A DNA stretch of 64,000 nt from Siphonodentalium dalli (lineage: Eukaryota > Mollusca > Scaphopoda > Gadilida > Siphonodentaliidae), in assembly GCA_032622095.1 (NCBI GenBank), contig CP136064.1:132873129-132937128 (forward strand), in the 5' to 3' direction. A program made the position numbers and the translations under genes. Below the pieces are notes generated by a model. It saw only the letters and a list, made by a program, of their open reading frames with translations, searched no databases and had not been told where the DNA came from. This document shows positions 59,741 to 64,000 of the stretch, piece by piece (positions within the stretch are counted from its first letter, which is position 1; each line of letters begins with the position of its first letter).

Positions 59741-60101
59741 TTGGCCGCGCGTGCAATCTCACGATTATCGTACCACTTTACCCTATATACCTTAAATGTG
59801 GACACTTTGGCACAAATTTAGCACCCACAAATATTGTCTAATATTGTCTACATATATAAGTAGATATTTTTAAGACCATTTAGTCTAGAACCAGAGACAA
59901 TGCAATCACTCGAGAGTCGCGTCCGCCGTTAATCATGCGAGTCATCGTTACAGGAATGAACAGTGTGTTTACACCGTAACAAGTGTTCTGATGCACGCTT
60001 AACAAACGGAGATCTATAATAATCGGTTTTGTCTGCACTCGTAACGTTCCAGGAGTCACCTACACTATCAAATTGCCGGTGTCCATAGTATTCGACACGA
60101 C

Positions 60102-60767
60102 TCGTCGCATCAGTACTATAAGGTCGTAACTCCATTTTGGCGGGAAATGAGCCAAACTGTTTTTTGCATTGGATGGAAAATATTCTCACAAACCAGTGAC
60201 ATAAATGAAGTGTCGTATCTCCAGCGATCTTCACAATTATTCATGCTATAAGGTCGTATGTCCAACAGCAGCAAATCGGATGCTTCAGGTTGTCCGTGTG
60301 ACTTCTGTTTTGTCTTTGTAAATTATCAAATGTGTGCTATATAGTCGTATCTCCATGTTAGTCACGTGATCATTTGGTGATTTAAATTTCTGTATGATGA
60401 TGCACATGAGTGATTATTCATAATGTGAAATAGGCACTTTTTAGTTCATAGACACATGCGATTGCCACCATATTTAGCTTAATCTGTATTTATTAGCACA
60501 ACTTCCTTATAGCACGGAAACCAATCGTCGTTGGCGTACGCAAAAGGTCGTATCTCCAAACAAGTTATTGCTTTTTAAAAGAAAACGAGGGAGTAAACAG
60601 AAAAAATATGTGGTTCATTGGACGGCTAATGTCAGTTTTCATTGGGATAAATACAACAATACGTCATGCTTTGTCAACATTAGGAGAAATGTTGTCTGAA
60701 AACTTCAACCTTCATTTTCTCGGAAAGTTGAAAATGTGGGTTACGACATTATAGCACTGATGCGACG
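60102..60767. repeat. inverted-repeat element carrying repeated 'GGTCGTATCTCC' motifs
   Basis: TCGTCGCATCAGTACTATAA...GTCGTAAC (60102-60130) is mirrored at 60739-60767 with one or two differences. Inside, the phrase (TATAA)GGTCGTATCTCCA recurs in variants at about 60118, 60213, 60248, 60340 and 60545. A 101-codon minus-strand frame at 59929-60234 is not supported by any motif. Confidence 0.6.
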
Positions 60768-61539
60768 ACGTTTCTGTACGACTCGATTACATGTATTGGG
60801 AGTCTATAGCATATGCCCCTGCATGGACTGGTTGGTGTTACAGGCGGCGAGATGTGCCTTCTACTTCTCAAAATTTAATATATGATAATGTCAGGTCAAG
60901 GAAATCAGAAAATGGACTTTTAAAGCTGACTGTGATCTAGTGATTGATTTAGTCTTCACCCTCACTCACGATACAATTCTTGTCATCACAAAAAAGTAAC
61001 AAACATGCGAAGTTCAGTGAACTGGTGACTAAGTGAGTCTCCCATTCAGTCTCGACACACTGCAGATTGTATATTGTGAGGAAATGTTACCAACTTTACA
61101 TCTATGAATTTTGTTTTCTGCGATGGACATATCAACATAATACCTATAATGCATTAACCGTTAACGGTGATATTATTTACCATTCTATTAAACATTTCAT
61201 GATTCTAACACTGTATTTTCAGTTTAAGCATTAATCGGGATGGCAGCAATGCTATAATAGCAGCTATTTGTGGAAAAAATATTATTTATAGGTTGACTTT
61301 CTATTGTATTCTTGGATGACATATTGAAATCATCTATGCTATACATAGTTGACTGAAATGACCTTCTGCATGAGGTACTCCTAGATGGCCATATACGTTT
61401 TTAATCTGGTAGAATTTTCTTAGATCATGCCATGAATCTCTACTCTAGCTAGTACCTATGCCCGTAGAGAGTATACATTCCACGTTTTGCTGTTCTAATT
61501 AATTATACTATCCATATATTCACACCCTATATACATATT

Positions 61540-62330
61540 CGCCATACCCATGGCCATATAGCCACTCGATATATGCATATACACCCCAGCCATGTCAATG
61601 GAGTTTAGTCAGGTGTACATATAGTCATCACCAATGACCATACAGCCCACCCATATGTAACAATACCCCACAACCACTCGCTGTATACTCATACATGCAT
61701 ACCATGACCATACAGCTACTCCATGTATACATACACACCCACCAATGACAATATATATCCAAGACACATATAAATATACATCCCGCCAATTACCAAAAGG
61801 GCACTCCATATATACCCACACGCTCAGACATCGACCCCAGCTATACCCCAGGCATGCATATACACTTAAATCATGGCCGTACTGTCATCCCATGTACACC
61901 TATACACATTACACATAGCCGTTCAACCACCCCCTATTTATCCATATACCCCACCCGTGATCGTACAGTCAGCACATGTATACATGTACACCCACCTGTG
62001 ACAATACAGCTACATATAAGACGCATGTGTACATCACACCCATTATCATACAGTCACTCCATATATACATAAATAGCACAGAGATGACAATGTAGCTACT
62101 TTAGTTATATCCACACACCACATCAATGTGCATACAGCCACATCTCGTATACCCGTACATCCACACACAACCACACGGTCATTCCCTGTATATATTTTCA
62201 CCTCCTCACACATGACCATACAGCCACTACTTGTATACATATACATCTCACAATATGGACAACTCACTCATGACCATATAGTCACTCCTTGTATACCTAT
62301 TCACCTCACATGCATGTGACCATAATGTAA
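61540..62330 (+). repeat. minisatellite, third block
   Basis: It shows the same unit types as 27715-28470 (CATGACCATACAGCCACTCC, GTATACATATACACC). Frames over it are not genes. Confidence 0.8.
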
Positions 62331-63275
62331 CTCCCTGGCTGCCATCTTGACCTCCCTGTTGTATCAAGTTGATCAATTTTGTTCTTAATGGGCCAGAATA
62401 GCCAAATATTATGGTTCATCTCAGTTCCGTTTAAAAATTCTGCCCATTTCCTTTCAAAAATATGGCCAGAATCCCAAAAGAGGTTTTCAGCAAAATTCCA
62501 TGTTGCAGCTTTAAAATGAATTTGTCATGCCCCATACGGAACTGGGACAACTATATAGCATATTTAGTTGTCAGTTGATTATCTATCATGCATAAAACAA
62601 GTGAGTCACAACTTTTCGGAACAGCAGAGAATATTGTTCCGGTTATATGTGAAAAATGAACCTTTTACCAAAGTTGGTTGTCATTTTGGAAGCCAGCTTG
62701 AGTAATTTGGTATATAAACACCTTAGTGTGACCCATTTAAAATAGATCAAAACATTAAACACCTTTCATACCAAAGTTAGTTATATTTTACTTAAAAACA
62801 TGGTCCAAACCTGAAAAGTGAACTTTTTGCCGATATTTATATCAAGTTTGTGAGAGTAAAATCCAATAGTTTTGGTAATGTCAGTGGTTACAATACTAAC
62901 AATTAACCGTGGTCAATCAGACATTAGTATTTAATGGATATAAGGCATAATAGTCCATTCGATTCATCAACCACATCATGTAAGCGATTGCAGGGCACGC
63001 TGGGCAATATTTACAATTTTCCATATTTTAGCGGCCATTTTGGTGGCCATTTTGAACCAAAGTAACCATTTTAGTTCCAATGACTTGGAATATTCATGGG
63101 TCACTTACATAACACAGTTCTGCTCATTCCTTGTTGAAATATGACTAGAATCCCAATTGTGATTTTTGTGAATTTTTGTACCGCAATTGAAATATAAAAA
63201 TACAATATAAAGTCACAATTCTCAACCAGTTCCAAACAGCAGAAAGCACTGATATAGTTCTACAAAAATATCATA
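62331..63275 (+). repeat. dispersed repeat, right inverted half of the second long-inverted-repeat complex
   Basis: Same order of blocks as 29930-31220: TATCAAGTTGATCAATTTTG, TCAGTTCCGTTTAAAAATTC, AACACCTTTCATACCAAAG, GTCACAATTCTCAACCAGTTCC. Non-coding. Confidence 0.7.
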
Positions 63276-63292
63276 ACCACCAAAAAATCCGC

Positions 63293-63351
63293 ATGGGGGG
63301 GGGGGAGAGGTCTACATGGGGGAGGTCTACATGGGGGGAGAGGTCTACATG
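63293..63351 (+). repeat. short G-rich tandem repeat
   Basis: Three copies of GGGGG(A)GAGGTCTACATG follow an 11-12 base G run. The run may mark the end of another G-run element or be a simple repeat. Confidence 0.75.
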
Positions 63352-63925
63352 CAGCTCAAGCTCTAACAGTGCGAGCAAATATTTTTTGGCTCTTTGCTCC
63401 GTTAACGTACGGAGTATTTTAACATTATATATATATATCAGTCGAAACTGCGAAAAGTACAATTTTAGCAAGGTATCGGCACTTTTTCTTCACATGAAGC
63501 ATCGCTTTGATCTGTATGCCCCGCATCTGAATCAGAAGGACCAGGGATGTCACTGGACCAAAATTGCCTGCCAATTTTGTTTTGCCAAATTCCAAAAAGG
63601 ACTTGTCAAATTGAATTGAGGGGTTCATTTCCGAAAATGTTGGTACAATTCTCATTAGAAGATAAAATATTCATATTTGAATATCTGTGCAGGTTTGTTA
63701 TATACTTCGAAGGCGTTTTAACAAAACCCCAATTACCAAAATATTTGCCAAATTAAATGATTGGCTGTCGTTGGCAAATTTGACGAGTGGCAGTGCGAAC
63801 CATACGTGAGAATGACCCATAACGTCGGGCTTTATTTATATAAGAAAGATGACCAGATTTGACATCACACAATTATGACATCACACATGTTATGACATCA
63901 CACACGTTATGCGAATCTTCCACAG

Positions 63926-64000
63926 GTCAGCTGGCTCCAGCTCTTCCGGGAAATTATGAACACACTAAAGATAGATGTGATGGTTGAGGATAACACACCT
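63926..64000 (+). CDS. M13 metallopeptidase (neprilysin-like), exon d (continues beyond the window)
   Basis: The acceptor GCGAATCTTCCACAG at 63925 is followed in phase 0 by VSWLQLFREIMNTLKIDVMV and EDNTP. This is the M13 block (I.WL.....I.......V...) directly after the exon c segment, so exons c and d join to give the continuous family pattern. The frame is open to the window edge; the remaining N-domain, the HExxH/ENxAD zinc site and the C-terminal CxxW should follow downstream. Confidence 0.8.

Noticed and set aside
63293..63619. 108-codon ORF beginning in the G-rich repeat
   Set aside because: Its start is the GGGGAGAGGTCTACATG repeat, and the rest lacks any motif or splice support.

Overview
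The window is eukaryotic, AT-rich and metazoan. It has long introns with GT-AG junctions, several non-LTR retrotransposons, tRNA-derived SINEs, MITE-like elements with target-site duplications, and minisatellites. Repeat style (a 'TTTAGCTCACCTGAG'-type repeat near 49.5 kb, dispersed 'gccatcttgga' repeats, CR1/jockey-type LINEs with ATCCT tails) suggests a marine lophotrochozoan, most likely a mollusc. That assignment is inference.

The only host gene I can recognise is on the + strand. Four exons (24872-25068, 47052-47201, 51984-52055, 63926-64000) are all joined in phase 0 and encode part of the N-terminal domain of an M13 (neprilysin / endothelin-converting-enzyme-like) zinc metallopeptidase. 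The gene runs off the right edge; the catalytic HExxH region would lie downstream. Its introns are about 22, 4.8 and 11.9 kb and hold almost everything else in the right two thirds of the window.

Region 1-24.8 kb: a PIF/Harbinger-like TIR element (1.1-3.1 kb) is followed by a LINE copy (LINE-A) flanked by unusually long, about 930-bp direct repeats. LINE-A is split by a large interrupted palindrome (arms 4.85-8.97 and 9.81-19.0 kb). The core of the palindrome holds a 5'-truncated FtsK/HerA-type packaging-like ATPase gene, as found in Polinton/adintovirus-like elements, and its arms carry three 41-bp iteron-like repeats. Each arm was later invaded separately: a 5'-truncated CR1/jockey-like LINE in the left arm, and a nearly full-length 6.4-kb LINE (LINE-B, ORF1 and ORF2) plus a G-run MITE in the right arm. 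A TTAA-type MITE and a foldback element follow.

Region 25-42 kb: a long-inverted-repeat element with a minisatellite core (26-31.4 kb) is followed by a second giant palindrome (32.3-42.2 kb). Its arms each carry a copy of an unrecognised gene of about 200 codons, and its 1.3-kb spacer is strongly C-poor on the + strand.

Region 43-64 kb: a 182-bp satellite sharing a motif with the palindrome border, a decayed env-like gene, a MULE-like element with a 9-bp target-site duplication just inside an intron, minisatellites, a second long-inverted-repeat complex (52.8-63.3 kb), and the last exon. Most short ATG-initiated ORFs in the window look like chance ORFs in non-coding or repeat DNA.
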